Origin: B120-G9 sp034659895
GTDB taxonomy: Bacteria > Zixibacteria > MSB-5A5 > GN15 > FEB-12
Length of the DNA stretch: 7,885 nt
Reading direction: 5' to 3'
NCBI GenBank assembly: GCA_034659895.1
Contig: JAYEIF010000235.1
Span: forward strand, 1-7,885
Shown: in pieces, positions 7,618 to 7,885 of the stretch
Position numbering within the stretch: position 1 is the stretch's first letter
Layout of the letters: each line of letters opens with the position of its first letter
Notes under the pieces: generated by a model
What the model was told of the DNA's origin: nothing
Seen by the model: only the letters and a program-made list of their open reading frames with translations
Database searches by the model: none
Translations under genes and position numbers: made by a program

Positions 7618-7885
7618 TCAGGTCCCGTCAAAGCCTGTATTGAAAAACTGACGAAAGTTTTGTAGTACCAGATAAACTTCATCTCGATCCTGAGAAGAAT
7701 TGTCGGAATGGTTATTAGCTTGTGTTAAAAGAAGAGTCGTTTCGATTTTGTCAATGAAGTTAGGACTATTCGGATGCATAAATGATGTCCCATCATATAT
7801 CAATGGCACAGTCTTAGCAACTGCGGACCCGAACAAGGAATTATTAAATGCCCCATAAAAGGAATTAGGCATTGGAAGCAGGAAA
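7618..7885 (-). CDS. Unrecognised protein, C-terminal part, 5' end beyond the window
   Basis: An open frame enters from the right edge and stops at a TGA at 7618-7620, leaving 88 complete codons plus a partial codon in the window. An ATG at 7872-7870 could start an 84-residue protein. However, the frame continues through it to the edge without a stop (Phe-Leu-Leu-Pro before the Met) and no ribosome-binding site precedes it, so the end of a longer gene is more likely. The visible part is rich in Asn, Ser and Phe, with a polar stretch NNHSDNSSQDRDE followed by a probable helix (VYLVLQNFRQFF). There is no membrane segment, signal peptide, metal-binding cluster or nucleotide-binding motif that I recognise, and I assign no function. 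A terminator 35 bases after the stop supports this being a real transcribed gene end, separate from the mutS2 cluster. Confidence 0.55.
   Translation of the reverse strand, partial: FLLPMPNSFYGAFNNSLFGSAVAKTVPLIYDGTSFMHPNSPNFIDKIETTLLLTQANNHSDNSSQDRDEVYLVLQNFRQFFNTGFDGT

Noticed and set aside
1..7885. A defence island, prophage, CRISPR array or transposon
   Set aside because: All long frames on the minus strand are core housekeeping genes, and no direct repeat array, integrase, transposase or terminal inverted repeat was seen.

Overview
The window is an ordinary bacterial housekeeping segment in which every supportable gene lies on the minus strand. Read in the direction of transcription (right to left) the order is: the 3' end of an unrecognised gene, an intrinsic terminator, then mutS2, dnaG, recN, queA and the 5' part of ispD, which runs off the left edge. 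No RNA gene, CRISPR array, mobile element or long repeat was seen.

Region by region: 7618-7885 is an open frame with no recognised family. Positions 7541-7582 form a perfect 13-bp hairpin followed by six T on the minus strand, which separates that gene from the cluster. mutS2 (7510-5153) and dnaG (5151-3427) are one base apart. dnaG and recN (3430-1745) overlap by four bases in an ATGA junction. queA (1702-665) follows after 42 bases and ispD (from 623) after 41 more. No terminator was seen inside the cluster, so one polycistronic transcript is likely. This is inferred from spacing only.

The genes cover replication priming (DnaG), recombination control or ribosome rescue (MutS2), double-strand break repair (RecN), tRNA queuosine modification (QueA) and the MEP isoprenoid pathway (IspD). 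The first three form a DNA-maintenance block. QueA and IspD have no obvious functional link to it. dnaG is not followed by rpoD, so the classical rpsU-dnaG-rpoD arrangement is not seen here.

The organism is a bacterium with an AT-rich genome, judged by eye. QueA, the MEP pathway, MutS2 and RecN exclude archaea. None of the five start codons has a clear Shine-Dalgarno sequence, which fits lineages that initiate without it, such as Bacteroidetes/FCB relatives or some uncultured phyla. The phylum cannot be fixed from this sequence alone. I found no evidence of a new biological system. The points most worth checking are the terminator abutting the mutS2 start, the missing Shine-Dalgarno signals, and a few motif substitutions in MutS2 and RecN.
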